From contig NZ_KE384481.1 in NCBI RefSeq assembly GCF_000425945.1, forward strand, positions 310,001 through 374,000: DNA of 64,000 nucleotides, in the 5' to 3' direction. Origin of the DNA: Candidatus Solirubrobacter pratensis (GTDB lineage: Bacteria; Actinomycetota; Thermoleophilia; Solirubrobacterales; Solirubrobacteraceae). Shown here one piece after another: positions 32,732-39,952 of the stretch; within the stretch, counting starts at the first letter, position 1; every line of letters starts with the position of its first letter. The translations under genes were made by a program, and so were the position numbers. The notes below the pieces were generated by a model, which saw only the letters and a program-made list of their open reading frames with translations, ran no database searches and was not told the DNA's origin.

Positions 32732-33844
32732 ATGGCGGGCAAGGGACGACTTCATCCCCTCGACGGGTTGCGAGGGCTGGCGGCGCTTGGCGTCGTGCTG
32801 CTGCATGCCTGGATGTACACCGGCGCGAACCTGCCGGGCAAGGACCTGACCGTAGATCGCTGGATGGGCGAGCTGCGCGTCTGCGTGCTGCTGTTCTTCG
32901 TCTTCTCCGGCTTCCTCCTGGCCAAGCCGTGGGTCGCCGCGGCGCGCGGCGAGCGCGCCGCGCCGCAGCTCGCGAGCTACGTCGTCCGCCGGCTCGCGCG
33001 GATCGCGCCCGCGTACTGGCTCGCGCTCGCCGGCGCCGTCGCGCTGCTGCACGGCACCGGGCACGGCCGGGACGTCCCGCTGCACGACATCCCGAAGTTC
33101 GTCGTCTTCCTCGCGAACGTGTTCCCGGAGACGCGCAACCAGCTCGACCCGCCGATGTGGTCGCTGCACGTCGAGGTGTCGTTCTACATCCTGCTGCCGC
33201 TGATCGGGCTCGCGCTGATCCGCGCAGGGCGTTGGCGCCTGAAGCTCCTGGCGGTGTGCGCCGCCCTCGTCGCCGCCGGCACCGCGTTCACGACCGCCGC
33301 CGTGCTGCAGGGCTGGCGGCCGGAGATCACCTGGACGCTGCCGAGCTACCTCGCGACGTTCGCCTGCGGCATCGCCGCGGCCGTGCTCTCCCACGGCGCG
33401 CAGCCGCGCCGCCGCGTGACGCGCGCCGTCTTCCTCGCCGGCGCCGCGACCGTGCTCGCCGACTGCTGGTGGCACACGCAGGGCTACAGCGTCGTCTTCC
33501 ACGCCCTGCGCGACCTGCCCGCCTCGATCGGCTTCGCCGCGATGCTGTGGGCGGTCTCGCTGCGCCCCGCTCCGCTGCTCGGCAGCCCGCCGCTGCGCGC
33601 CCTCGGGACGCTCTCCTACGGCATCTACCTGTGGCACTACCCGGCCATCTACTGGCTGCAGATGCACCATGAGTTCCCGCGCGCGTTCGGCGCCGCACTC
33701 CTCCGCATCCTCCCCATCACGTTCGCGCTCGCCGCGCTCAGCTACTTCCTGCTCGAGCGCCCGGTCATGCGCCTCACCGCCCGCGCGCTCGCGCGCCGCC
33801 GCGCGCCGCGCCCGAGCCGCGGCCCCGCGCTCGCCGAGACCTAG
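32732..33844 (+). CDS. Membrane acyltransferase (acyltransferase-3/OafA type)
   Basis: The 370-residue protein has about ten membrane helices and the acyltransferase-3 signatures: HPLDGLRGLAALGVVLLHAW at the N-terminus (catalytic His), FFVFSGFLLAKPW, VVRRLARIAPAYWLAL and PPMWSLHVEVSFYILLPLIG. It ends with GTLSYGIYLWHYPAIYWLQM and the SYFLLERPVMRL end typical of OafA-like proteins, without an SGNH domain. Such enzymes move acyl groups from the cytoplasm to exported glycans or lipids; the acceptor is unknown. It is divergent from recQ, with 71 bases between the starts, and stands alone; a hairpin follows the stop. Confidence 0.88.
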   Translation: MAGKGRLHPLDGLRGLAALGVVLLHAWMYTGANLPGKDLTVDRWMGELRVCVLLFFVFSGFLLAKPWVAAARGERAAPQLASYVVRRLARIAPAYWLALAGAVALLHGTGHGRDVPLHDIPKFVVFLANVFPETRNQLDPPMWSLHVEVSFYILLPLIGLALIRAGRWRLKLLAVCAALVAAGTAFTTAAVLQGWRPEITWTLPSYLATFACGIAAAVLSHGAQPRRRVTRAVFLAGAATVLADCWWHTQGYSVVFHALRDLPASIGFAAMLWAVSLRPAPLLGSPPLRALGTLSYGIYLWHYPAIYWLQMHHEFPRAFGAALLRILPITFALAALSYFLLERPVMRLTARALARRRAPRPSRGPALAET

Positions 33845-33846
33845 CC

Positions 33847-33864
33847 CGTGGAGTGACCTCCACG
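33847..33864 (+). terminator. Hairpin after acyltransferase gene
   Basis: CGTGGAG-TGAC-CTCCACG forms a perfect 7-base-pair stem with a 4-base loop three bases after the stop codon. There is no U tract, as is usual in very GC-rich actinobacteria. Confidence 0.5.
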
Positions 33865-33943
33865 CGGAAGGCGTGGACTCTCGCGGCGCGTGCGGGCAGA
33901 GTGGCGCTCGGAGGAGCCAGAACCACTCCCGGAGGGGTCCGAG

Positions 33944-36232
33944 ATGAGAATGAAGGGCAGGATCGCCGTCGGCGCGCTCGCCGCGCTGGCGATGTTCGGG
34001 GCGAGCGGGACAGCGCACGCGCAGATATCCGTGGTCGGGGGGAAGACCGCGCCGGTCTTCGACTACGACCAGGCGACGCGCGAGCGGGTTTACATCCCGA
34101 ACGGCCAGGACGCCGACATGGACGGCGTCGAGGACCGCACGGCGATCGAGATCATGCGCCCGAAGGAGTCCGGGCCGGGCTTCAAGGTGCCGGCGATCGT
34201 CGCGCCCAGCCCGTACTACACGTCGGCGCCCGGGCAGTTCGTCAACCAGTCGATCGCGGACGTCGACGGCGACGGGCTCAACGACCGCTGGCCGCTCTGG
34301 TACGACAACTACTTCGTCCCGCGCGGCTACGCCGTGATCCTCGCCGAGATGGACGGCACGGCGAACTCGACGGGCTGCGCGACCAACGGCGGGCCGAGCG
34401 ACGTGCAGAGCATCAAGGTCGTCGTCGACTGGCTCAACGGCCGCGCCCCCGGCTACGACTCCGTCACCGGCACCGCGCACCCCATCGTCGCGGACTGGCA
34501 CAGCGGCAAGTCGGCGATGATCGGCCGCTCCTACAACGGCACGCTGCCCAACGCGGTCGCGGCGACCGGCGTCGAAGGGCTCACGACGATCGTCCCGATC
34601 TCGGCGATCTCCTCCTGGTACGACTACTCGCGGATGGGCGGCGTGATCGGCTCCACCGCCCACTATCCGGCGTGGCTGTCCAACTACGTCACCGACCCCG
34701 GGGACCAGGCTCACTGCGCGCCCGCGCGCGACGCGATGAGCCTGCTCGACGGCGACGCCGACGGCACGATGAACCCATTCTGGGACGCCCGCAACTACCG
34801 GCCGGACGTGAGCAGGATCAAGGCGTCGGTGTTCGAGACGCACTGCCTGCAGGACGACAACGTCAAGCCCGACCAGTTCTCCGAGTGGTGGTACCGGCTC
34901 GCGGCCGCCAACGTCCCGCGCAAGCTGTGGCTGTGCCGCGAGGGTCACATCGATCCGTTCATGACCAATCGCGCAGAGTGGATGGACGAGCTGCATCAGT
35001 GGTTCGACCACTGGCTGTTCGGGATCGACAACGGGATCATGGAGCAGCCGCGCGTCCTGATCGAGGACACCAAGGACAACTGGCACGCGTACCCCGACTG
35101 GCCGCTGCCGGGCTCCAAGGACGTCGACGTCTACCTGCAGGGCGACACGCCGTCCACGCCGGGCAAGCTCGGCGGCGCCACGGGCGGCAACACCGACACG
35201 CTGAAGTGGACCGACCTCTCCAACCAGAGCGAGGCGACGGCGCTGAACATCGCGGACGGGACGACGCAGAACAACCGCCGCGTCTTCCTCTCGCCGCCGC
35301 TGAAGACCGACCTGCGCTTCTCGGGCACGCCGCGGATCGACATCCGCGCGTCGCTGGACAAGCCGCAGTCCAATCTCTCGGCGATGCTCGTCGACTACGG
35401 CCCCAGCACGCAGATCACGCGCTCCAGCGACGGCGTCTCGACGCCCGCGAACGCGCCGAGCGACTGCTGGGGCTCGTCCTCGACGCGCACCGGTCCCGAC
35501 GGCAAGGTGATGGACTACGACGCCTGCTACCAGCAGCCGATCAAGCCGACGGTGACGGTCACGGCGACCCAGGGCTGGCGCATCTCGCGCGGGATCCTCG
35601 ACTCGTCCAACCGCGACTCGCTGTACGCCGACGTGCCGGTGACGCCGGGCACGGAGTACGAGTTCAAGTTCCCGATCCTTCCGGTGGACTACACGATCCC
35701 GGCCGGCCACCGCGTCGGCATCGTGCTGATGGCGAACTTCTCGAACCTCGAGCGCAACGGCACGACGGGCACGACGATCACGCTGAACTCGAAGCTCAGC
35801 AAGGTGTCGCTGCCGGTCGTCGGCGGCTACGACGCGCTCGTGAAGGCGGGCGCGCTGGAGCCGGTCACGGCGCAGCAGGACGTGGGCGGCACGGTTCCCG
35901 CCACGCTCGCGCTGTCGCTCGCCGGTCCGGCGAGCTTCGGCGCCTTCGCGCCGGGCGTCGACGGCACCTACGGCGCGCAGACGACGGCCGGCGTGATCTC
36001 CACGGCGGGTGACGCGGCGCTGACGTCGTCGGAGCCCGGCCGCCTGGCCAACGGCGCGTTCTCGCTCGCCGAGCCGGTGCAGGTGCAGCTCTCCAAGACC
36101 ACGTGGACGGGACCGGCCTCCAACGATCCGGTCACGATCGCGTTCAAGCAGCACATCGGCGCGAACGAGCCGCTGCGCACGGGCAGCTACGGCACGACGC
36201 TGACGTTCACGCTCTCGACGACCGCGCCGTGA
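33944..36232 (+). CDS. Secreted CocE/NonD hydrolase, Xaa-Pro dipeptidyl-peptidase type (S15)
   Basis: The 762-residue secreted enzyme has a signal peptide to about residue 27 (GASGTAHA-QI). The alpha/beta hydrolase domain carries the oxyanion region (PAIVAPSPYYTS), nucleophile motif GRSYNGT (Ser196), an Asp after the cap in CLQDDNVKPDQFSEW, and CREGHIDP (His). The X-Pro C-terminal jelly-roll domain follows (DLRFSGTPRIDIRASLD, ILDSSNRDSLYADVP, PVDYTIPAGHRVGIVLMANF). The last 120 residues are an extra domain ending PASNDPVTIAFKQHIG and LRTGSYGTTLTFTLSTT. It cleaves Xaa-Pro peptides or esters outside the cell. GGAGGGG precedes the ATG. The extra domain recurs in the pseudogene at 47.5-48.1 kb. 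Confidence 0.87.
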   Translation: MRMKGRIAVGALAALAMFGASGTAHAQISVVGGKTAPVFDYDQATRERVYIPNGQDADMDGVEDRTAIEIMRPKESGPGFKVPAIVAPSPYYTSAPGQFVNQSIADVDGDGLNDRWPLWYDNYFVPRGYAVILAEMDGTANSTGCATNGGPSDVQSIKVVVDWLNGRAPGYDSVTGTAHPIVADWHSGKSAMIGRSYNGTLPNAVAATGVEGLTTIVPISAISSWYDYSRMGGVIGSTAHYPAWLSNYVTDPGDQAHCAPARDAMSLLDGDADGTMNPFWDARNYRPDVSRIKASVFETHCLQDDNVKPDQFSEWWYRLAAANVPRKLWLCREGHIDPFMTNRAEWMDELHQWFDHWLFGIDNGIMEQPRVLIEDTKDNWHAYPDWPLPGSKDVDVYLQGDTPSTPGKLGGATGGNTDTLKWTDLSNQSEATALNIADGTTQNNRRVFLSPPLKTDLRFSGTPRIDIRASLDKPQSNLSAMLVDYGPSTQITRSSDGVSTPANAPSDCWGSSSTRTGPDGKVMDYDACYQQPIKPTVTVTATQGWRISRGILDSSNRDSLYADVPVTPGTEYEFKFPILPVDYTIPAGHRVGIVLMANFSNLERNGTTGTTITLNSKLSKVSLPVVGGYDALVKAGALEPVTAQQDVGGTVPATLALSLAGPASFGAFAPGVDGTYGAQTTAGVISTAGDAALTSSEPGRLANGAFSLAEPVQVQLSKTTWTGPASNDPVTIAFKQHIGANEPLRTGSYGTTLTFTLSTTAP

Positions 36233-36237
36233 GCCGG

Positions 36238-36269
36238 CGGGCGCGGCCCCCGCACGGGGGCCGCGCCCG
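36238..36269 (+). terminator. Strong GC hairpin terminator
   Basis: A perfect 14-base-pair stem (CGGGCGCGGCCCCC / GGGGGCCGCGCCCG) with the 4-base loop GCAC begins six bases after the Xaa-Pro peptidase stop. It has no U tract. It is the strongest simple hairpin in the window. Confidence 0.75.
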
Positions 36270-36326
36270 GCGTCAGGCGAGCAGCTGGGTTCAGCCGCCG
36301 CACCCAGTCGTGTAGGCTCGGGATCC

Positions 36327-36797
36327 GTGGAGTGGCTCGAGACGGACACGTCGAACTGCTCGATCGGCCGGACGCTCGAGCTCGTGGGCCGGCCGTGGAC
36401 GTTCCTGGTGCTGCGCGAGGCCTTCCAGGGCATCCGGCGCTTCGACCAGCTCCAGCGCCACCTCGGCGTCTCGCGCCCGGTGCTGAGCCAGCGGCTGAAC
36501 CAGCTCGTCGGCGCCGGCCTGCTCGAGCGCGCCCGCTACCAGGAGCCGGGCAGCCGCCCGCGCGACGAGTACCGGCTGACCGGCAAGGGCGGCGACCTCT
36601 ACCCCGTCCTCCTCGCCCTGCTGCAGTGGGGCGACGCCTACGTGGCGGACCCCGGGGGCCCGGCGACGGAGGTCCGCCACCGCGACTGCGGCCGGCGCGT
36701 CCGCGTCGCCATGGTCTGCGAGGACGGCCACGAGGTCGAGTCGCTCCAGCAGCTCGAGTCGCACCCGGGCCCGGGCGCCCGTGCCCGCGCGATCTGA
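36327..36797 (+). CDS. HxlR-family transcriptional regulator
   Basis: The 156-residue regulator has the HxlR winged HTH: CSIGRTLELVGRPWTFLVLR, EAFQGIRRFDQLQRHLGVSR, VLSQRLNQLVGAGLLERARY and RDEYRLTGKGGDLYPVLLAL. The C-terminal extension (RDCGRRVRVAMVCEDGHEV) has two Cys, a common feature of HxlR proteins that sense thiols, aldehydes or quinones, with the conserved N-terminal Cys11. TAGGCT ends eight bases before the GTG. The target is unknown; no reductase is next to it in divergent orientation. Confidence 0.88.
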   Translation: MEWLETDTSNCSIGRTLELVGRPWTFLVLREAFQGIRRFDQLQRHLGVSRPVLSQRLNQLVGAGLLERARYQEPGSRPRDEYRLTGKGGDLYPVLLALLQWGDAYVADPGGPATEVRHRDCGRRVRVAMVCEDGHEVESLQQLESHPGPGARARAI

Positions 36798-36907
36798 GCA
36801 CGAGACGGGAGCGCTGCCGCAGCGGACCCGACCGAGAGGCCCCTGCGCCGCGCGCCGCGCTCTCATCACCTTCCCGCGCGGCGCCGAGACAGTCATAGTT
36901 GTTGTCT

Positions 36908-38434
36908 GTGCCGCCGTGGGAGAGCGAGCTGGAGCAGTTCTTCGAGCTCTCGCTCGACCTGCTGTACATCGCCGGCCTCGACGGCTACTTCAAGCGCGTC
37001 AACGGCGCGTTCGAGCGGACGCTCGGCTACACGCGCGCGGAGCTGCTCACGCAGCCGTTCATCGAGTTCGTCGACCCGGACGACGTACAGGCGATGCGCG
37101 ACGTGCTCGAGGACCTCGAGCGCGGGCAGGACGTGATCGGCTTCGAATGCCGCTTCGTCTGCGCCGACGACACCGTCCGCTGGCTGCAGTCGAACATCCG
37201 CACGATCCCCGCGCGCGACGCCATCTACTGCGTGGCGCGCGACGTGACCGACCGGCGGCAGGCCGACGAGGAGCTGCGCGAGGCGCAGCGGATGGTCGAG
37301 GCGACCGCGGAGGAGCTGCGCGTGCTCGCGGAGACCCAGGCCGCCCTGCGCCGCGTGGCGGTGCTCGTCGCGCGCGCGGCCTCGCCGGCGGAGGTGTTCA
37401 CGGCCGTCGTCGAGGAGGTCGGCTGGCTGCTGCGCGTCGGCGTCACGCTGATGTTCCGCTTCGAGGACGACGACACCGCGACCGTCGTGGCCGACTGGGG
37501 CGACAGCGCCACCTCGATGCCGACCGGCATCCGGCTGCCGCTCGACGGCGAGAACCTGACCGTGATCGTGCGGCGGACCGGCCGGTCGGCGCGCATCGAG
37601 GACTACGCGAACGCGTCGGGCGAGATCGCGGAGCGGGCGCGGGCGATGGGCGTGCACTCCGGCGTCGGCGCGCCGATCGTCGTCGACGGCAAGGTCTGGG
37701 GCGCGATGATCGCGGTCTCCCAGCAGCCCGAGCCGCTGCCCGTGGGCACCGAAGGACGGATCGGCGAGTTCACGCAGCTCGTCGCGACCGCGATCTCGAC
37801 GATCGAGGCGCGCGCCGAGCTTGCCGCCTCGCGCGCGCGCATCGTCGCCGCGACCGACGAGGAGCGCCGGCGGGTGGTACGCGACCTCCATGACGGCGCC
37901 CAGCAGCGCCTGGTGCACACGATGATCACGCTCCAGCTCGCGCTGCGCGCCCTCGAGGGCATCGGCGGACGTGCGCGGGCGCTGGTGGAGGAGGGGCTCG
38001 GGCACGCCGAGCGCGCGACCGCCGAGCTGCGGGAGCTCTCGCACGGCATCCTCCCCGCGGTCCTCACCCGGGGCGGCCTGCGCGCCGGCGTGGACGAGCT
38101 CGCGTCGCGGATGCCGCTGCCGGTCGAGAACGCCGTTTCGGTCGGGCGCCTCCCGGCGGCCGTCGAGTCGACCGCCTACTTCGTGGTCTCCGAGGCGCTG
38201 ACCAACGTCGTCAAGCACGCCCGCGCCGGCCACGCCGAGGTCACGGCGCAGATCGAGGACGGCATGCTCGCCATCGGCGTTCGCGACGACGGCATCGGCG
38301 GCGCGCGGCCCGGCGGACCCGGCTTGATCGGGCTCGCCGACCGGCTCGCCGCGCTCGAGGGCCGGCTTCGGATCGAGAGCCCGCCCGAAGGCGGCACGCT
38401 CGTCAGCGCCGCGATCCCGATCGAGCCGCGATGA
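36908..38434 (+). CDS. Soluble PAS-GAF NarL-type histidine kinase
   Basis: The 508-residue cytosolic kinase has a PAS domain (residues 10-125: FFELSLDLLYIAGLDGYFKR, GYTRAELL, VARDVTDRRQADEEL), a coiled-coil linker, a GAF domain (about 145-300: MFRFEDDDTATVVADWGD, GAPIVVDGKVWGAMIAVS), HisKA_3 with VVRDLHDGAQQRLVHTM and HATPase with SEALTNVVKHARAGHAEVTA and DDGIGG. No membrane segment or cognate regulator is seen. The start is taken as GTG 36908; TTG codons just upstream are less likely. It follows HxlR in the same direction after 110 bases. Confidence 0.87.
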   Translation: MPPWESELEQFFELSLDLLYIAGLDGYFKRVNGAFERTLGYTRAELLTQPFIEFVDPDDVQAMRDVLEDLERGQDVIGFECRFVCADDTVRWLQSNIRTIPARDAIYCVARDVTDRRQADEELREAQRMVEATAEELRVLAETQAALRRVAVLVARAASPAEVFTAVVEEVGWLLRVGVTLMFRFEDDDTATVVADWGDSATSMPTGIRLPLDGENLTVIVRRTGRSARIEDYANASGEIAERARAMGVHSGVGAPIVVDGKVWGAMIAVSQQPEPLPVGTEGRIGEFTQLVATAISTIEARAELAASRARIVAATDEERRRVVRDLHDGAQQRLVHTMITLQLALRALEGIGGRARALVEEGLGHAERATAELRELSHGILPAVLTRGGLRAGVDELASRMPLPVENAVSVGRLPAAVESTAYFVVSEALTNVVKHARAGHAEVTAQIEDGMLAIGVRDDGIGGARPGGPGLIGLADRLAALEGRLRIESPPEGGTLVSAAIPIEPR

Positions 38435-38497
38435 GTTCCGGGCCTGTGGCGGGTCTTGATCCTCGTACGGCGGGCCACAGGACTCAGGAGGCGCAGG

Positions 38498-39064
38498 ATG
38501 CGGAAGGTCATCTACTCGATGGGGGTGTCGCTGGACGGCTTCATCGCCGACCGCGACGGCGGGATCGACTGGTCGGGCCCTGGCGAGGAGCTGCACCGCT
38601 TCCACAACGAGCAGGCGCGCGCGGCGGGCGTGCACGTGTACGGCCGGCGGCTGTACGAGACGATGCGCTATTGGGAGACGGCCGAGGAGAACCCGGCGTC
38701 GACGCCCGTCGAGATCGAGTTCGCGCGGATTTGGACGCGGACCCCGCGGCTCGTGTTCTCGCGCACGCTCGAGCGCGCTGAGGGTGGCGCCGAGCTCGCC
38801 GACGGCGACATCGAGGAGGTCGTCGCCCGGCTCGCGGAGCAGCCGGGCGGCGAGATCGCGATCGGCGGCGCGGGCCTTGCGGCGGCCTTCGTCGAGCGCG
38901 ACCTGGTCGACGAGTACCGGCTGTTCGTGTACCCGATCGTGCTCGGCGCGGGCACGCCGTTCTTCCCCTCGCTCGGCGCGCGGCTCGCGCTGCGCCTGCT
39001 GGAGACGCGAACGTTCCCCTCGCAGGTCACGTACCTGCGCTACGCGCGCGAACGAGCACGCTGA
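38498..39064 (+). CDS. RibD C-terminal/dihydrofolate reductase-like protein
   Basis: The 188-residue NADPH-binding DHFR-fold protein reads MRKVIYSMGVSLDGFIADRD and GGIDWSGPGEELHRF at the start, with VYGRRLYETMRYW, RLVFSRTLERAEGGAELADG, a GGEIAIGGAGLAAAFVERDL strand-helix and VDEYRLFVYPIVLGAGTPFF. These are the blocks of the YyaP/YwjB reductase family. The substrate is unknown (a pterin or flavin precursor is likely from the fold). AGGAG lies seven bases before the ATG, one of the clear Shine-Dalgarno sites. On its 3' side lies a long non-coding and decayed region. Confidence 0.85.
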   Translation: MRKVIYSMGVSLDGFIADRDGGIDWSGPGEELHRFHNEQARAAGVHVYGRRLYETMRYWETAEENPASTPVEIEFARIWTRTPRLVFSRTLERAEGGAELADGDIEEVVARLAEQPGGEIAIGGAGLAAAFVERDLVDEYRLFVYPIVLGAGTPFFPSLGARLALRLLETRTFPSQVTYLRYARERAR

Positions 39065-39190
39065 GCCGGTCGGGCGCATCGTGAACCCGAAGCGCTCGCG
39101 CACCGGCGGCGCGGCCGGATCGAGCGCGAGCTCGAAGCCGGCCGCCACCGTGGCGAGCGCCGTGCGCCGGCATCTCGCGCCGCAAGCTGC
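39060..39190 (-). pseudogene. Remnant of a cytochrome P450 C-terminus
   Basis: On the minus strand a frame without start or stop reads RRTALATVAAGFELALDPAA followed by PPVRERFGFTMRPTGSA. This matches the last 40 residues of a P450: the helix after the heme loop, the LDP turn and the GFTMRP strand. The Cys heme loop is absent, and the frame runs on into the antisense of the reductase gene instead of stopping. It looks like a decayed fragment. Recognition rests on a short stretch, so a chance match is possible. Confidence 0.4.
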
Positions 39191-39272
39191 AGCAGGAGCG
39201 CCGCGAGCTGCGTCAGCGCGGCATCCGCAGCCGGCTGGATGAGTAACGAGTAGCCGCGCCCTCGGAGGGACC

Positions 39273-39500
39273 TCAGCTGGAAGCGAGCGGTGCGGCGAGC
39301 GGGAACTTGCGGTTCATGAAGTCGCCGAAGTGCGGGACGGTGTAGGCGACTTGGCGCGTGGCGTTGCGCACTGGATGCGACTCAGGAACAACTCGTCGTC
39401 GAGCTCGGCCAGAGCCGGCGGGCGCGCCGCTTCGACGTCGGCCAGCGTGATCACGTCCGGTCCCGCCGCCTGGTTCCACGCGTGCTTGCCATGGGCCTGT
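39273..39500 (-). pseudogene. Frameshifted protein fragment, unrecognised
   Basis: Two minus-strand frames make one plausible protein if joined near 39380. The first reads KHAWNQAAGPDVITLADVEA then ARPPALAELDDELFLSRIQ; the second continues ATRQVAYTVPHFGDFMNRKF then PLAAPLASS and a stop at 39273. Both stretches have balanced protein-like composition, unlike the Arg/Ala-rich shadow frames around them. I do not know the family. The lack of a start and the frame change mark it as a remnant. Confidence 0.35.
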
Positions 39501-39858
39501 TACCAGCGCAGTTCTCCGGGCCCGAGAAGGGACGACGCGGAGACCGCGCGAGCCGCGAATCGCGGACTCCCGGGACGCGCCGCGGGATCGGCGAACTGCG
39601 CGGGTAAGGGATGCGGGTCCCTCTGGCGCGACGGCCTGACGGTCACGCTCGATCACCGGCGCGGTCTCTTCGCGCGCGAACGATCATCTTCGCGCGCGAC
39701 ACCAGAGGGCTGCCCTACGAACCTTCGAACTATTCGAAGTTCCGTAGGGCACCCCCGCGAGGCCGCCTCAAACGATCATCCGGCCCGCGCCGGCAAGCTC
39801 AGCCGCTCCCCTTACCAGCGCGGTTCGCCGGACCCGCGGGACGGCCCGCGCGGAGGCT
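39500..39858. repeat. Structured intergenic repeat, copy R2
   Basis: This non-coding stretch aligns with R1 from GGCCTGACGGTCACGCTCG (39633) to AAACGATCATC (39770-39780) with nearly the same spacing. It holds three copies of the CCTTAC box: 39500-39524 (+), 39583-39609 (-) and 39810-39836 (+), of the form CCTTACCAGCGCGGTTCGCC followed by GGACCCG. The minus and last plus copies flank the hairpin as arms of a large inverted repeat. AACGATCATC also occurs at 39679, before the hairpin. No gene is supported inside. The remaining 95 bases to the LuxR gene carry only its TAGAGT box (39935-39940). Confidence 0.7.
39712..39750. repeat. Hairpin of copy R2
   Basis: An 18-base-pair stem with three mismatched or unpaired positions and the loop CTA: outer arms GCCCTACG/CGTAGGGC pair perfectly and inner arms CTTCGAA/TTCGAAG pair perfectly. 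The outer arm differs from that of R1 yet still pairs. Confidence 0.8.
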
Positions 39859-39952
39859 CCGCGAGCGTGCCGAATCGGGCGATCTGCGAGCGTAGTCCGG
39901 AGCACGGGCACCTCCCTACACCGCGGTGGCTCACTAGAGTCGGGCTACGAGC

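Noticed and set aside
32657..36433. A 1258-codon open frame on the minus strand
   Set aside because: It is antisense to the acyltransferase and secreted peptidase genes, rich in Arg/Ala/His/Val, and has no recognisable domain. It reflects the codon bias of the opposite strand in a GC-rich genome.
39182..39245. A short basic frame ending in SRLDE before the stop at 39243
   Set aside because: It has no start codon in a usable context and is very short; it may be a further gene fragment but cannot be supported.
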